The notes: generated by a model from the sequence alone, not told the origin. A DNA stretch of 64,000 nucleotides from CBDDHT01 sp965228615 (GCA_965228615.1 CBDDHT010000003.1:930001-994000), one strand, 5' to 3'; counted from the stretch's first letter, positions 1 to 9,714 are shown. Numbers and translations: made by a program.

Positions 1-1071
1 AAGAGATGAAACATAGAGATGCTCGTGCATCGTATGCGCCCCTGCCCCATCGACACCGAGACCATCCAGAACCGGCAGTCTGTTGGCAATGAAACTCCCG
101 TCGCTCCCGCCGCCGGTGAATGTGTCGATCAGCTCGAATCCGATTTCGGACGCAAGACCTTTGGCATGCTGATAGAGTGCTTCGATTGCCGGCGACTTCT
201 CATAAGCCGGTCGCGATATGCCACCTTCAGCCGTGAATGTGACATCGCTATCGTGAGCCTTCAGCGCATTGACCCAGTCGACGATCTCATTCGCCGTATC
301 CAGATCGCGGAATCGAATATCGAGCTGAGCCGTGCAGTGTTCGGGAATGACATTCACCGCGGTGCCACCCTCGATCATGCCGACATTGAGTGTGAGGTTC
401 CGCTCATAGTCTGTCTTGGCCTCGATCTTCGCGATCAGACGGGCCATCTCGAGAATTGCGCTGCGTCCATCCGCATGGCTGCCACCAGAATGCGCCGGTC
501 TGCCTTTCGCCGCCAGGCTGAAGCGCGCGGAGCCCCGCCGACCGGTGACGATCTTGCCGCCGTTGCGGGCAGGCTCGGTCACCAGCACATATTTGGCATG
601 CTCGCCGGCGGCTTCAATGTGATGTCGGGAGGTCTGACTACCCACCTCCTCGTCGGACACATAGAGAAAGCGGATTGGAAGCGATGCTTCCTGCCCGTCT
701 TCAATGAGGGCGCGAAACGCCGCAAGAGCGATATAAGCGCCACCCTTCATATCGTAGATACCGGGCCCGTAGGCCTTGTCGCCATCGACGCTGAACGGCA
801 GGTCTTCCAATGTGCCCAGAGGATGGACGGTATCGAGATGCGAGAGCACCAGAATGCCTTTCTCGTCACCGCCCCAGGGGGACTTGGCCGCCACATGGTC
901 GCCGCGCCCTTCGGTGCCCGGGATCCTCTCTACGGTGCAGTTCAGCCCGCTGAGCGTTTCCGAGACCAGATCCATCATCCGGTTCACACCGGCAACATCA
1001 CTTGTCGGGCTTTCGACCTCCACCCACTCCCGAATTCCGTCCAAGACCTCATTTGCTGAGGGCATCGTCAT
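1..1071 (-). CDS. M20-family zinc metallopeptidase, C-terminus off the window
   Basis: The reading frame is open from an ATG at 1071 to the left edge (357 codons), so the 3' end is missing. The translation shows the M20 metal-ligand pattern SHLDTVHP followed by YDMKGG, then a DEEVGS motif holding the catalytic and metal-binding acidic pair, and late in the protein a GGGSDGN segment. This family (glutamate carboxypeptidase, ArgE/DapE, CPG2) removes C-terminal or N-acyl amino acids using two zinc ions. An AGGAG ribosome site lies about 8 nt before the ATG. The gene begins 47 bp after the last ABC-transporter ATPase gene on the same strand, so it probably hydrolyses peptides or acyl-amino acids brought in by that importer. 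The exact substrate cannot be told. Confidence 0.88.
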   Translation of the reverse strand, partial: MTMPSANEVLDGIREWVEVESPTSDVAGVNRMMDLVSETLSGLNCTVERIPGTEGRGDHVAAKSPWGGDEKGILVLSHLDTVHPLGTLEDLPFSVDGDKAYGPGIYDMKGGAYIALAAFRALIEDGQEASLPIRFLYVSDEEVGSQTSRHHIEAAGEHAKYVLVTEPARNGGKIVTGRRGSARFSLAAKGRPAHSGGSHADGRSAILEMARLIAKIEAKTDYERNLTLNVGMIEGGTAVNVIPEHCTAQLDIRFRDLDTANEIVDWVNALKAHDSDVTFTAEGGISRPAYEKSPAIEALYQHAKGLASEIGFELIDTFTGGGSDGSFIANRLPVLDGLGVDGAGAHTMHEHLYVSSL

Positions 1072-1118
1072 CGTGTCATCTCCTGAGTGTCGGGTGCTTC
1101 ACCTGGAAGGCGTTGTCT

Positions 1119-2108
1119 TCAATCGTTCAGATGGCAGGCCGATAGACGGCCAGGCGCAATCTCCTTCAGCGGCGGGACCTCCAGCCGGCATCGATCCATA
1201 GCCTGGGGACACCGGGGATGAAAGTGGCATCCGGGCGGCGGCGTAAGGGGTGACGGAATTTCACCCTTGATCGGCTGAAACACGCGTTTGCGTTGATCGA
1301 GGCGCGGCACCTCTTCGAGAAGCGCCTTGGCATAGGGATGATTGGGTCCCTCGAACAGCGCATCGGTTTCCGCAACTTCGACGACTCTGCCGAGATACAT
1401 GATCACGACGCGATTGGAGATGTGCTCGACCACGCTGAGGTCGTGACTGATGAACAGATAGGTCAGATCGAATGCCTCCCGCAGATCCATGAAGAGATTC
1501 AGGATCTGCGCCTGAATGGAAACATCGAGTGCGGCAATGGCTTCGTCGCAGACGAGAAATTCCGGTTTGACGGCCAGCGCACGTGCAATTCCGATCCTCT
1601 GTCTCTGACCGCCCGAGAACTGATGCGGATAGCGGCGCTTGAACGCCGGATCGAGACCGACGTTGCGCAACATCTCGTCGAGATAGTCATCGGCTTCAGC
1701 GCGGCTGACGATACCATGCGCGAGAGGCGCCTCTCCCACGATACCGGCGACACGCTGGCGCGGATTGAGGGACGCGAAAGGGTCTTGGAAAATCATCTGA
1801 ACGGCGAGCTTGGCGCGATGAGCCTCCTCGCCCGCCATTTCATCCAAGGCCCGGCCCTTGAAGAGTATACGCCCCGCGGTCGGCTCCATGATGCCGGCGA
1901 TCATGCGCCCGATCGTAGACTTGCCGCATCCCGACTCGCCGACGAGACCGACCACTTCCCCTTTGGCGACGTCAATGTTGACGCCATCCACGGCATGAAC
2001 GGTCTGCTCCTTGAGACCGGCCCCCAGACCCGCCGCAATTTTTCCCGCAAGATCGAGACGCTTCACAAAGTTCTTCGTGAGCCCTTCCGTCGCCACCATC
2101 GCCGTCAT
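1119..2108 (-). CDS. Dipeptide/oligopeptide ABC transporter ATP-binding protein (DppF type)
   Basis: This 329-residue ATPase belongs to the second nucleotide-binding subunit of peptide/nickel importers. It shows a Walker A motif (GESGCGKST), signature motif (FSGGQRQR), Walker B (FLVCDEAIAALD) and the C-terminal HPRC segment of the oligopeptide ATPase extension. The chosen start, MTAMVATEG at 2108, overlaps the stop of the preceding ATPase gene by four bases (ATGA), indicating translational coupling. A longer in-frame start at 2141 would run deep into the upstream gene and is unlikely. The protein pairs with the other ATPase to energise import through the two permeases of the same operon. Confidence 0.93.
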   Translation of the reverse strand: MTAMVATEGLTKNFVKRLDLAGKIAAGLGAGLKEQTVHAVDGVNIDVAKGEVVGLVGESGCGKSTIGRMIAGIMEPTAGRILFKGRALDEMAGEEAHRAKLAVQMIFQDPFASLNPRQRVAGIVGEAPLAHGIVSRAEADDYLDEMLRNVGLDPAFKRRYPHQFSGGQRQRIGIARALAVKPEFLVCDEAIAALDVSIQAQILNLFMDLREAFDLTYLFISHDLSVVEHISNRVVIMYLGRVVEVAETDALFEGPNHPYAKALLEEVPRLDQRKRVFQPIKGEIPSPLTPPPGCHFHPRCPQAMDRCRLEVPPLKEIAPGRLSACHLND

Positions 2109-3091
2109 GAGACCGTCTCCGGCAGCCGTGGATGGAAGCATCGAACCATACGCCCCGCCAGCGGCACACTTGGATCGGGGACGACCTCACAGGCTTCGTC
2201 GCCATGGGCACACCGCGGGTGAAACGCACAGCCTTTGGGCAGATCGATCAGCGACGGTGCCATTCCGGGAATCTGGTTGAGACGCTGTCCCCGCTGGTTG
2301 TGCCCAGGCACGGAACCAAGCAATCCGGCCGTGTAGGGATGGAGGGGCCTGTCGACTACATCGTCAACCGCGCCAGCCTCGACAACCCGGCCCGCATACA
2401 TCACGCAGATTCTGTCCGCGAGGCCGGCCACAACCGCCAGATCATGGGTGATCCAGATCAGCGCAGTTCCTGTCTTGGCGCAAAGGCTCTGGGCTTCGTG
2501 AATAATCTGAGCCTGGATTGTAACGTCGAGAGCAGTCGTCGGCTCATCGGCGATGATGACATCGGGCTCGTTCAGAAAGGCGATCGCTATCGCCACGCGT
2601 TGGCGCATGCCGCCCGAGAGTTGATGGGGATGCGCATTCATGCGCTCCTCGGGCGATGGGATCCCGACTTGACCGAGTGCGTCGCGCGCGCGCGTCCAGG
2701 CTTCACGCTTGTCCACATTTGCGTGGGCCGTGATCGTCTCGATCATCTGCGTGTCGATGCGCAAAACGGGATTCAGAGTCATCATCGGATCCTGGAAGAT
2801 CATGGCGACCCGGTTGCCGCGAAGGGAACGCAGACGCTCTTCATCGGCGCCGACCAGTTCCTCGCCCTTGAACCGGATCGATCCGCCAACGACCCGGCCA
2901 GGAGGGTCGACCAGTCCGATGATCGAAAAACCGGTGACGGATTTGCCCGAACCCGACTCTCCGACGAGACCCAGCACCTCACCGGCCCCAACCTCGAAAC
3001 TGACACCGTCGACGGCTTTGACCACGCCGGCCTTGGTGAAAAAATGGGTCGCAAGCCCATCGACGACGAGCGTTGGCGTGTCCGCAGTCAC
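2105..3091 (-). CDS. Dipeptide/oligopeptide ABC transporter ATP-binding protein (DppD type)
   Basis: A 328-residue ABC ATPase with Walker A (GESGSGKS), the signature LSGGMRQR, Walker B (VIIADEPTTALD), an H-loop (WITHDLAVVA) and the C-terminal HPRC oligopeptide-type extension. It is the first of two non-identical ATPases in a dpp/opp-type importer. Its ATG overlaps the stop codon of the permease gene before it by four bases, and its own stop overlaps the next ATPase start in the same way, so the subunits are made in a coupled fashion. Confidence 0.94.
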   Translation of the reverse strand: MTADTPTLVVDGLATHFFTKAGVVKAVDGVSFEVGAGEVLGLVGESGSGKSVTGFSIIGLVDPPGRVVGGSIRFKGEELVGADEERLRSLRGNRVAMIFQDPMMTLNPVLRIDTQMIETITAHANVDKREAWTRARDALGQVGIPSPEERMNAHPHQLSGGMRQRVAIAIAFLNEPDVIIADEPTTALDVTIQAQIIHEAQSLCAKTGTALIWITHDLAVVAGLADRICVMYAGRVVEAGAVDDVVDRPLHPYTAGLLGSVPGHNQRGQRLNQIPGMAPSLIDLPKGCAFHPRCAHGDEACEVVPDPSVPLAGRMVRCFHPRLPETVS

Positions 3092-4023
3092 TTTTGCAGC
3101 CTCGGATTGAGTACGTCGCGAAGCTGGTCGCCGACGAGATTAATGGAAACGATGGTCAACAGGAGTGCGATGCCGGGAAAGAAGCTGATCCAGTAGCGAC
3201 CGCTCATCATGTACTCGAACCCGTTCGAGATCAGCAGGCCGAGTGACGGCTCCGTTTGTGGGAGGCCGACACCAAGGAACGACAATGTTGCTTCCAGGGC
3301 GATGGCATGTGCCGTCTGAACGGTTCCGACAACGATCAATGGCGCAAGGCAGTTCGGCAGAATATGACGAAAGAGTATGCGCCCATGGCTCAGCCCAAGG
3401 CAGCGGGCCGCCTCCACATAGTCTTTCGATTGCTCCACCAGAGCCGTGCCCCTGACCGTACGAGCATAATAGGCCCACTGGACCGTCACCAGGGCGATCA
3501 TGATCTTGTCGACGCCCTTTCCGAAGACGACCAGCAGCATGAGTGCGACCAAGATCGCCGGAAACGAGAGTTGAATGTCGACGATCCTCATTATGACCGC
3601 TTCGACGCGCCCGCCGGCATAGGCTGCAATGAGTCCGACCGACGTACCGATCGCCAGGGCGATGAAGCCGCTCATGACTCCAACGGCCAGAGAAATGCGC
3701 AGACCGTAGAGAATGGCGCTCCAAAGATCGCGTCCGGCGCCATCTGTTCCCAGCCAATAGGTGTAACCGTGATAGCTCGCAGTTCCGGGTGGTTGCCGGG
3801 AGTCCATCACATCGACCTGCGCCAGGTCGTAAGGGTCCTGAGGCGCAAGCAAGGGCGCGAACACGGCCATCAGGATGATTGCAACGAGAAGCAGCAATGC
3901 ACCCGCCGCGAGACGGCTTTCCAGAAAGTCGGATCGGAAGCGCTGAAACGGCGTCTCTATGGTAGCCGGCACCGGTCCGGCATCCCCGTCGACGAGTTCG
4001 ATTTTCTCATTCGCCACGGTCAT
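3088..4023 (-). CDS. Peptide ABC transporter permease (DppC type)
   Basis: A 311-residue inner-membrane permease. The first membrane segment lies at about residues 38-60, after a soluble N-terminus, as is usual in DppC/OppC. The cytoplasmic coupling loop carrying the EAA motif (EAARCLGLSHGRILFRHILP) contacts the ATPases. It ends in the usual RDVLNPRLQ tail. It forms the translocation pore with the DppB-type protein encoded just upstream, whose stop codon it overlaps by four bases. Confidence 0.94.
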   Translation of the reverse strand: MTVANEKIELVDGDAGPVPATIETPFQRFRSDFLESRLAAGALLLLVAIILMAVFAPLLAPQDPYDLAQVDVMDSRQPPGTASYHGYTYWLGTDGAGRDLWSAILYGLRISLAVGVMSGFIALAIGTSVGLIAAYAGGRVEAVIMRIVDIQLSFPAILVALMLLVVFGKGVDKIMIALVTVQWAYYARTVRGTALVEQSKDYVEAARCLGLSHGRILFRHILPNCLAPLIVVGTVQTAHAIALEATLSFLGVGLPQTEPSLGLLISNGFEYMMSGRYWISFFPGIALLLTIVSINLVGDQLRDVLNPRLQK

Positions 4024-4997
4024 GTCGACTGATCTCCGATACGAACCCGCGGATCCAAGAGCGAATACAGGATATCGACAATGAGATTGAGCAGGACGAA
4101 TATCAGCACAATCATGATGAGATAGGCGACGATCACCGGCCGGTCGAGTTGCTGGATGGAGTCAATGAGCAGCTTGCCCATGCCCGGCCACGCAAAGATC
4201 GTCTCGGTGACAACGGAAAACGCAATCAGGCCACCGAATTCCAGCCCGATAACGGTCACCACCGGTATAAGAATATTGCGCAGAAGATGTACGAAAATCA
4301 CGCGGCGCGGCTGTAGCCCCTTTGCACGGGCAAACTTTATATAGTCCTGCTGGGACGCTTCGCGGGTTCCTGCACGCGTCAGCCGGATAACCAGCGAAAT
4401 TTTGAGAAGCGCCAGATTGAGAGCGGGCATAAGCACATGGGTGAGCCCATCCCAGGTAAACAGGCTCGACGTAATGCCGAGGAATGTCGCCGTATCGCCG
4501 CGGCCCGTTGACGGCAACCAACCCAGGATCACGGCGAACAGCATGATCATCATCAGCCCGACCCAGAAGGTCGGCAATGAGAAACCGAGAATCGAACCCG
4601 CCATAACTGTTCTGGACACCGGCGATTCCGGCTTCAATCCAGCATAGAGCCCGAGCGGAATGCCCAGAACGATCGCCATGATCAAAGCTGCAAGCGCCAG
4701 TTCCATCGTCGCCGGCATGCGCTGAAGGATGAGTTGCAGGGCCGGTTCGCCGAAAATGAATGAATCCCCGAGATCGCCAGAGAATGCGTTCTTCACGAAA
4801 TAGAGATACTGCTCGCCGATAGGCTTATCGAGCCCGAGTGCCCGGATCGCGGCTTCGATGTCTGCCTGATCGGCCTCCGGATTGATCAGCATGTCGACCG
4901 GGTCGCCAATAACGTTGACGCCAAAGAAGACAATCACCGACATGACAAACACGACCACGGCGCTCTGCAAGAGGCGGCGAATGATATAGGCCGTCAT
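4020..4997 (-). CDS. Peptide ABC transporter permease (DppB type)
   Basis: A 325-residue permease starting MTAYIIRRLLQS, the standard start of DppB/OppB proteins. It has about six hydrophobic segments, the large periplasmic loop after the first, an EAA-type loop (KFARAKGLQPRRVIFVHLLR) and the terminal LDPRVR motif. A G-rich ribosome site (GGGGGG) precedes the ATG. It lies 88 bp downstream of the solute-binding-protein gene, with a strong hairpin in between, and overlaps the DppC-type gene. Confidence 0.94.
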   Translation of the reverse strand: MTAYIIRRLLQSAVVVFVMSVIVFFGVNVIGDPVDMLINPEADQADIEAAIRALGLDKPIGEQYLYFVKNAFSGDLGDSFIFGEPALQLILQRMPATMELALAALIMAIVLGIPLGLYAGLKPESPVSRTVMAGSILGFSLPTFWVGLMMIMLFAVILGWLPSTGRGDTATFLGITSSLFTWDGLTHVLMPALNLALLKISLVIRLTRAGTREASQQDYIKFARAKGLQPRRVIFVHLLRNILIPVVTVIGLEFGGLIAFSVVTETIFAWPGMGKLLIDSIQQLDRPVIVAYLIMIVLIFVLLNLIVDILYSLLDPRVRIGDQST

Positions 4998-5045
4998 GGC
5001 AGTCCCCCCGCAACAGTCATTGGCTTATGGACGGCAAAGGGTTCG

Positions 5046-5077
5046 AGCATACGGAACCCGCTTGGGTCCCGTATGCT
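5046..5077 (-). promoter_or_regulatory. Hairpin between solute-binding protein and permease genes
   Basis: A near-perfect inverted repeat: 9 bp (AGCATACGG/CCGTATGCT), one mismatch, 4 more bp (ACCC/GGGT) and a 4-base loop. It sits in the 88-bp gap just after the solute-binding protein gene. There is no T-run, so it is more likely an mRNA-stabilising or attenuating hairpin, which would raise binding-protein levels over the membrane subunits, than a full terminator. Confidence 0.6.
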
Positions 5078-5085
5078 CTGCTTGA

Positions 5086-6669
5086 CTATTCCTCGACCAC
5101 ATACATGGCTTCGGTGGCTTCGTCTGTGCGCGCACGGTACTTCAGACCTTTTCGCGCAGCCCATGTATTGACCTGATAATGCAGCGGAATGATCGCCACC
5201 TGATCGATTGCCACTTCCGTTGCCTTTGCGAGTAGATTCTGACGCTCTCCGTCATCCACGGTCGACAAGGCCTTTTCGATCAAGGCGTCGACTTCCGCAT
5301 TGGAGAACCGGCCGCGATTGGACGCCCCAAAGCCTCGGCTCTTGTCATAGGTATGGATCAACGACTTCAGAGGAGAAGATGCCTCACCCGAACCGGCGCC
5401 CCAACCAACAAGAATGAAGCTGAATTCAGGTGTCTTGTTCGGGCCGCCGCGGGAGGCGCGCTTGAAGTAGACCGAACGCGGCATGGTCTCGACTGCCGTC
5501 TTGATACCGACCCGCGTCAGCATCTGTGCTACAGCCTCGGCGATCTTGGCGTCATTGATATAGCGGTCATTGGGGCCGTGGATGGTGAGGCTGAAGCCAT
5601 CTTTCAGACCGGCTTCGGCCAACAGCTTCTTGGCACCGGCCGGGTCATACTTCATCGGTTTCAAGTTGGGCGAGACGCCAAAGAACCCTTCGGGCAGAAG
5701 CTGTCCGGCCTTGATCGCGACATTCTCCATAACCCGATCGACAATGGCGTCACGGTTGATGGCCATCGAAATAGCCCGCCGCACACGCACGTCCTTCAGA
5801 GGATTCTTGATGGCGCTACCGTCTTTCGCTTTGACGAAAGGAGAAGCATCCCGGTCATGATCGAGATGCAGATAGATCACGCGGTTCGAGATACCCTGAC
5901 TAAGAGCGACTTTGGGCTCTTTCTTGAGGCGCTCGATATCCGTCGTCGGAACCTGTGCAATCATATCCACATCGCCTGCCAGCAAAGCCGCAACGCGCGA
6001 GGGCGAGGACTTGATCGGCTTCATGGTGAGCTGGCTCCATTTCGCCTTTTCGCCCCAATAGTTCTCGTTGGGCACATAGACGAAACGATCGCCTGGAACA
6101 TAAGCCTTGAATTTATAGGGGCCCGTGCCAATTGCAGCCTTGCCGGAATTGTAGTCGGCTGTCTTCGCACCCTCACCGTTCTTCTTGGAGATAATGCCGA
6201 AAGTCGACACATCGTTCGGCATCAGCGGATAAGGTTTTTCCGTTTTGATATGAACGGTGTGGTCATCGACTTTGACCGCCGTCTTGCCCTTGATGTAGGT
6301 GCCAAATCCCGATGGACTGCCCTCAACGCTGATGGCGCGGCCAAATGTGAAGACCACATCGTCTGCAGTGAATGGCGAGCCGTCATGCCATTTCACGCCC
6401 TGGCGCAACTTGAATTCCCATGTCGTGTCGTTCACAGCCTTCCAAGAGACCGCGAGACCCGGAACGAGTTTCTGCTTCTCGTCCGTATGCACGAGCCGGT
6501 CGAAAATGTGACGGGATAGGGCATTGTTCGGCGAGAGATTATGGAAGTGTGGATCGATTGATGTCGGCTCTGACGCCAACCCTATTGTGAGTTCTTTCGA
6601 AAATGCCGGCGCGTTGAACGCGACCATGGCCGCAAACGCTGCGGCAAAAACTCCTTGAAGACGCGGCAT
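5086..6669 (-). CDS. Periplasmic peptide-binding protein, SBP family 5 (DppA/OppA type)
   Basis: A 527-residue family-5 solute-binding protein. It has a signal peptide (about residues 1-24, ending AFNAPAFS) and then the family start ELTIGLASEPTSIDP and the KWHDGSPFTADDVVF segment. It captures peptides or related solutes in the periplasm for the DppBCDF-like complex encoded downstream on the same strand. A GGGAGG site lies 9 nt before the ATG. The ligand cannot be fixed from sequence; the M20 peptidase at the operon end suggests a short peptide or acylated amino acid. Confidence 0.93.
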   Translation of the reverse strand: MPRLQGVFAAAFAAMVAFNAPAFSKELTIGLASEPTSIDPHFHNLSPNNALSRHIFDRLVHTDEKQKLVPGLAVSWKAVNDTTWEFKLRQGVKWHDGSPFTADDVVFTFGRAISVEGSPSGFGTYIKGKTAVKVDDHTVHIKTEKPYPLMPNDVSTFGIISKKNGEGAKTADYNSGKAAIGTGPYKFKAYVPGDRFVYVPNENYWGEKAKWSQLTMKPIKSSPSRVAALLAGDVDMIAQVPTTDIERLKKEPKVALSQGISNRVIYLHLDHDRDASPFVKAKDGSAIKNPLKDVRVRRAISMAINRDAIVDRVMENVAIKAGQLLPEGFFGVSPNLKPMKYDPAGAKKLLAEAGLKDGFSLTIHGPNDRYINDAKIAEAVAQMLTRVGIKTAVETMPRSVYFKRASRGGPNKTPEFSFILVGWGAGSGEASSPLKSLIHTYDKSRGFGASNRGRFSNAEVDALIEKALSTVDDGERQNLLAKATEVAIDQVAIIPLHYQVNTWAARKGLKYRARTDEATEAMYVVEE

Positions 6670-6842
6670 GGCACATTGCCTCCCTGACTGACGCTAAGAG
6701 GCGAGACCTTAGCAGCGGTACGCCGGTCGTGCCAGACTGAGAATTGGAGACACACAACCAAAACAACTCGGCCGAAACTGCTGGATCTTGCAATTGCGGT
6801 AATGGCTTGGCCAATACTCACGGCACCGCGGAAGAACGACCC

Positions 6843-7205
6843 GTGATCGAATTCGAACAAGCGAAGAAAATCGCAATCGAATGGATCGAAGTCTGGAATA
6901 CGCCTGATCCAGAGCGGATCATGAGTCACTACACCAACGAGCTTGAATTTATCTCGCAACTCGTCGTCAGCCGTCTTGGCCGCAAAGATTTCACGATCCA
7001 CGAATGCTCGGACCTGCGGGTGTTATTTGAACCCAGTCAAGGGAAGGACAGCACACTGAGATTCGAGCTGATTGATATCATGGTCGGCGTCTCGAGCGTG
7101 ACGCTTGTCAATCGCAACCATCGCGGGCCGGTCGCGGCCGAAACCATGTTTGTGGACGAAAACAGACGGGCCGACAGGGTCTATGTGCATCGTCGCCCGG
7201 ATTAG
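6843..7205 (+). CDS. NTF2/SnoaL-like small protein
   Basis: A protein of about 120 residues with the opening KKIAIEWIEVWNTPDPERIMSHY. This is the usual first helix of the cone-shaped NTF2/SnoaL-like fold, followed by predicted beta strands ending VDENRRADRVYVHR. Members bind or convert small molecules, and no catalytic residue set is recognisable here. I prefer the GTG at 6843, which has GGAAG upstream; an in-frame TTG at 6744 would add 33 unstructured residues. It is divergent from the peptide-importer operon, and no functional link is evident. Confidence 0.6.
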   Translation: MIEFEQAKKIAIEWIEVWNTPDPERIMSHYTNELEFISQLVVSRLGRKDFTIHECSDLRVLFEPSQGKDSTLRFELIDIMVGVSSVTLVNRNHRGPVAAETMFVDENRRADRVYVHRRPD

Positions 7206-7505
7206 CCTTGCCGTCACACTTACGGCCACTGGCAGCGCTTCCTTTAACCGCAGAAATATTATCAGCCTGAGCGTTCCTCGCCGTAACTTTTGGTCTGCCT
7301 TTCGTGTCTCGTTTACGGCCTTGTTAACCCTAATTCGGCAAAATCACTTGGCCGACGAATTCTCGACGCAGGTACTTTCGAAACGGGTGAGGTGTTCAAT
7401 ACGGGCGGACAATCGCGCCCAGACGGGGACACCTGCCAGCAAATCCGCATGACGAAACTACCGCTCATATGCAGTGACTGAGCGGCCAAGACACGGCAGA
7501 AGACA
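7206..7505. other. 300-bp non-coding gap before the chemoreceptor gene
   Basis: No convincing open frame, tRNA or strong hairpin is visible. It presumably holds the promoter of the downstream chemoreceptor gene, but I cannot point to specific -35/-10 boxes. Confidence 0.4.
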
Positions 7506-9521
7506 ATGATAAAAATGTTCAACAACATCAAGATTTCGATGAAGGTATTCGGTGGGTTCGGGATCATACTCACCCTACTCCTGTTAATCTCCGGATTCTC
7601 GTATTTTGCATTGGAGAAATCGAGATTAGGATTTTCCGAATATCGCTCTCTTGCGTTGCAAACCAACTCCTCCGGCCGCGTCCAGGCGAACCTGCTGGAA
7701 GCACGCCTGCAAGCCAAGAATTTCATCATCAATGCCAGTGAAGAGAACATCAAGAATGTCAAGGCCAGAGCCAACAAGACACTTGATATGATTGAACAGC
7801 TGAGCAAGCATCTCCACACTGAAAAAGAAAAGTCGATCGCTCATGAAGCCGAAGTCGACTTAAAAAAATATCTGGTCGCCTTTGACGCGGTCACTCAGAA
7901 ACAGGCGCGTCGCAATGAGCTCGTCAATGGTACATTGAATAAGAACGGACCGCAGATCGAGCGCAAGCTGACGGCTATCATGCAAAGCGCCTTCAAGGAC
8001 AATGATGCAGAAGCCGCTTTTCGTGCTGGCGAAACCCTTCGCCATCTGTTGTTGGCACGGCTGTATGCGGTCAAATATCTGGTCGAGAATGATGAGGCCT
8101 CCTTCGAGCGCGTGAATAAGGAGCTGGCCGGCGCGAAAGATAAACACCGGCAACTCAATGCCAATCTCGAGAACCCTGTGCGTCGCAAACTTGCGGCGGA
8201 AATCGCGCCATTGCTTGAAGCCTATGGTACGGCCTTCAAGGACGTTCACGATACGATCGTGGCCCGCAATACCATCATCAAGGGTGAGATGGACGTGATC
8301 GGTCCGAAAGTTGCCGTTGAAGTGGAGCAGCTCAAGCTTGCCGTCAAAAAGGAACAGGACACTCTTGGTCCAGCAACAGTGTCGGCGATCAACACGACCA
8401 AAATCACGATGCTGGTTGTTTCCGCTCTGAGCATTCTGTTTGGTGCGGCCGCGGCATGGTTCATCGGCAACGGAATTTCATCGCCCATCAACAATCTCAC
8501 CGGCGCCATGGGCCGGCTCGCCGAAGGCGATACGTCAAGCGAGATCGCAGGTACAGAGCGTGGCGATGAAATCGGCGATATGGCGAAGGCGACAGAGGTC
8601 TTCCGCGAAAACGCGATAGAGCGCGTACGCTTGGAAGAGGAATCGGGTGCCGAAGGACTCAAGCGCCAGCAACGTCAGGCGAAGATCGACTCCCTGATTA
8701 GCGGCTTCCGGACGGACATTGAGGATGTCCTGGCGCGCGTCGGCGAAAATATGGATCAGATGGCGCAGACAACAGGTGCATTGACCAATATCGCTGAGCA
8801 GGCATCGGGTCAGGCCAATGGTGCTGCCTCGGCGTCCGAGGAAGCATCGGCCAATGTTCAGACGGTGGCCGGCGCAGCCGAGGAACTGTCTTCGTCCATC
8901 CGTGAAATTGGCCAACAGGTGTCGCAGGCAACAGAGATCGTTGCATCGGCATCAAGTTCAGCCGCGTCAACGAACGAGCAGATTGAAGGCCTTGCAACAT
9001 CCGCTCAAAAGATCGGTGACGTGCTGACGATGATCTCCGAAATTGCCGAGCAGACCAATCTTCTGGCACTCAATGCGACAATCGAGGCTGCCCGGGCCGG
9101 CGAGGCTGGCAAAGGGTTCGCGGTTGTTGCTTCCGAAGTGAAAGAACTTGCGGAACAGACAGCAAAAGCAACGGATGAAATCAGTCAGCAGATCAGCGAC
9201 ATCCAATCGGCAACGAAGGTCGCTGTGACGTCGATCCGCGGCATCACGGAAACGATGGAGGAAGTGAATGCTATTACCAACTCTATCGCGGCTGCCGTAG
9301 AAGAGCAGGATTCGGCAACCGCTGAAATCAGCCGGAACGTGCAGGAAGCTGCCGCTGGCACAGGCGAAGTCACAGAAAATATTACCGGTGTGAATGGCGC
9401 GGTTGCTGAGACCCGCCAATCGGCCGAACAGATGAAATCGGCATCCGTGGATGTGACAACGCAGACGGAAAATCTGAAGCAGACCGTCGATACCTTCCTG
9501 ACGGAGGTCAACGCTGCTTAA
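7506..9521 (+). CDS. Methyl-accepting chemotaxis protein
   Basis: A 671-residue transmembrane chemoreceptor. TM1 is at about residues 15-35, followed by a long all-helical periplasmic sensor (36-298; its size fits a helical-bimodular type), TM2 at about 299-320, HAMP at about 321-374 and a cytoplasmic signalling coiled coil. The hairpin tip carries the invariant EIAEQTNLLALNATIEAARA stretch that contacts CheA and CheW. The protein ends LTEVNAA, with no visible CheR-docking pentapeptide. It stands alone: no che genes are nearby, and a strong terminator follows. The ligand is unknown. Confidence 0.95.
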   Translation: MIKMFNNIKISMKVFGGFGIILTLLLLISGFSYFALEKSRLGFSEYRSLALQTNSSGRVQANLLEARLQAKNFIINASEENIKNVKARANKTLDMIEQLSKHLHTEKEKSIAHEAEVDLKKYLVAFDAVTQKQARRNELVNGTLNKNGPQIERKLTAIMQSAFKDNDAEAAFRAGETLRHLLLARLYAVKYLVENDEASFERVNKELAGAKDKHRQLNANLENPVRRKLAAEIAPLLEAYGTAFKDVHDTIVARNTIIKGEMDVIGPKVAVEVEQLKLAVKKEQDTLGPATVSAINTTKITMLVVSALSILFGAAAAWFIGNGISSPINNLTGAMGRLAEGDTSSEIAGTERGDEIGDMAKATEVFRENAIERVRLEEESGAEGLKRQQRQAKIDSLISGFRTDIEDVLARVGENMDQMAQTTGALTNIAEQASGQANGAASASEEASANVQTVAGAAEELSSSIREIGQQVSQATEIVASASSSAASTNEQIEGLATSAQKIGDVLTMISEIAEQTNLLALNATIEAARAGEAGKGFAVVASEVKELAEQTAKATDEISQQISDIQSATKVAVTSIRGITETMEEVNAITNSIAAAVEEQDSATAEISRNVQEAAAGTGEVTENITGVNGAVAETRQSAEQMKSASVDVTTQTENLKQTVDTFLTEVNAA

Positions 9522-9560
9522 TCACGCTAGAATGCCTTAGCATTCAGCGAGGCAAATTGA

Positions 9561-9594
9561 GCCGGCCCCCTCTGTACGGGGGCCGGTTTTTTTT
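9561..9594 (+). terminator. Rho-independent terminator after the chemoreceptor gene
   Basis: A 9-bp G+C-rich stem (CCGGCCCCC/GGGGGCCGG) with a 7-nt loop, followed directly by eight T residues. It lies 40 bp after the chemoreceptor stop codon. Confidence 0.93.
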
Positions 9595-9714
9595 GTGCAG
9601 AACACGCAGACTCGTCCTCTCCGGCCTATTGCTGTATTCGGTCAGCACCCTAGCCATCTCCAAATGGAGCGGAGCTGGGAATTGAGGAATCCGGCGGTTG
9701 ACAGGAGAGTGTCT

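Noticed and set aside
19..1059. Long open frame on the plus strand
   Set aside because: It is the mirror of the M20 peptidase, whose minus-strand translation shows clear metal-ligand motifs; the plus-strand frame has none.
6700..6742. Sigma-54 promoter for the peptide-binding protein gene
   Set aside because: TGGCACG is present on the minus strand, but the -12 GC is 8 rather than 10 bases from the GG, so spacing is wrong.
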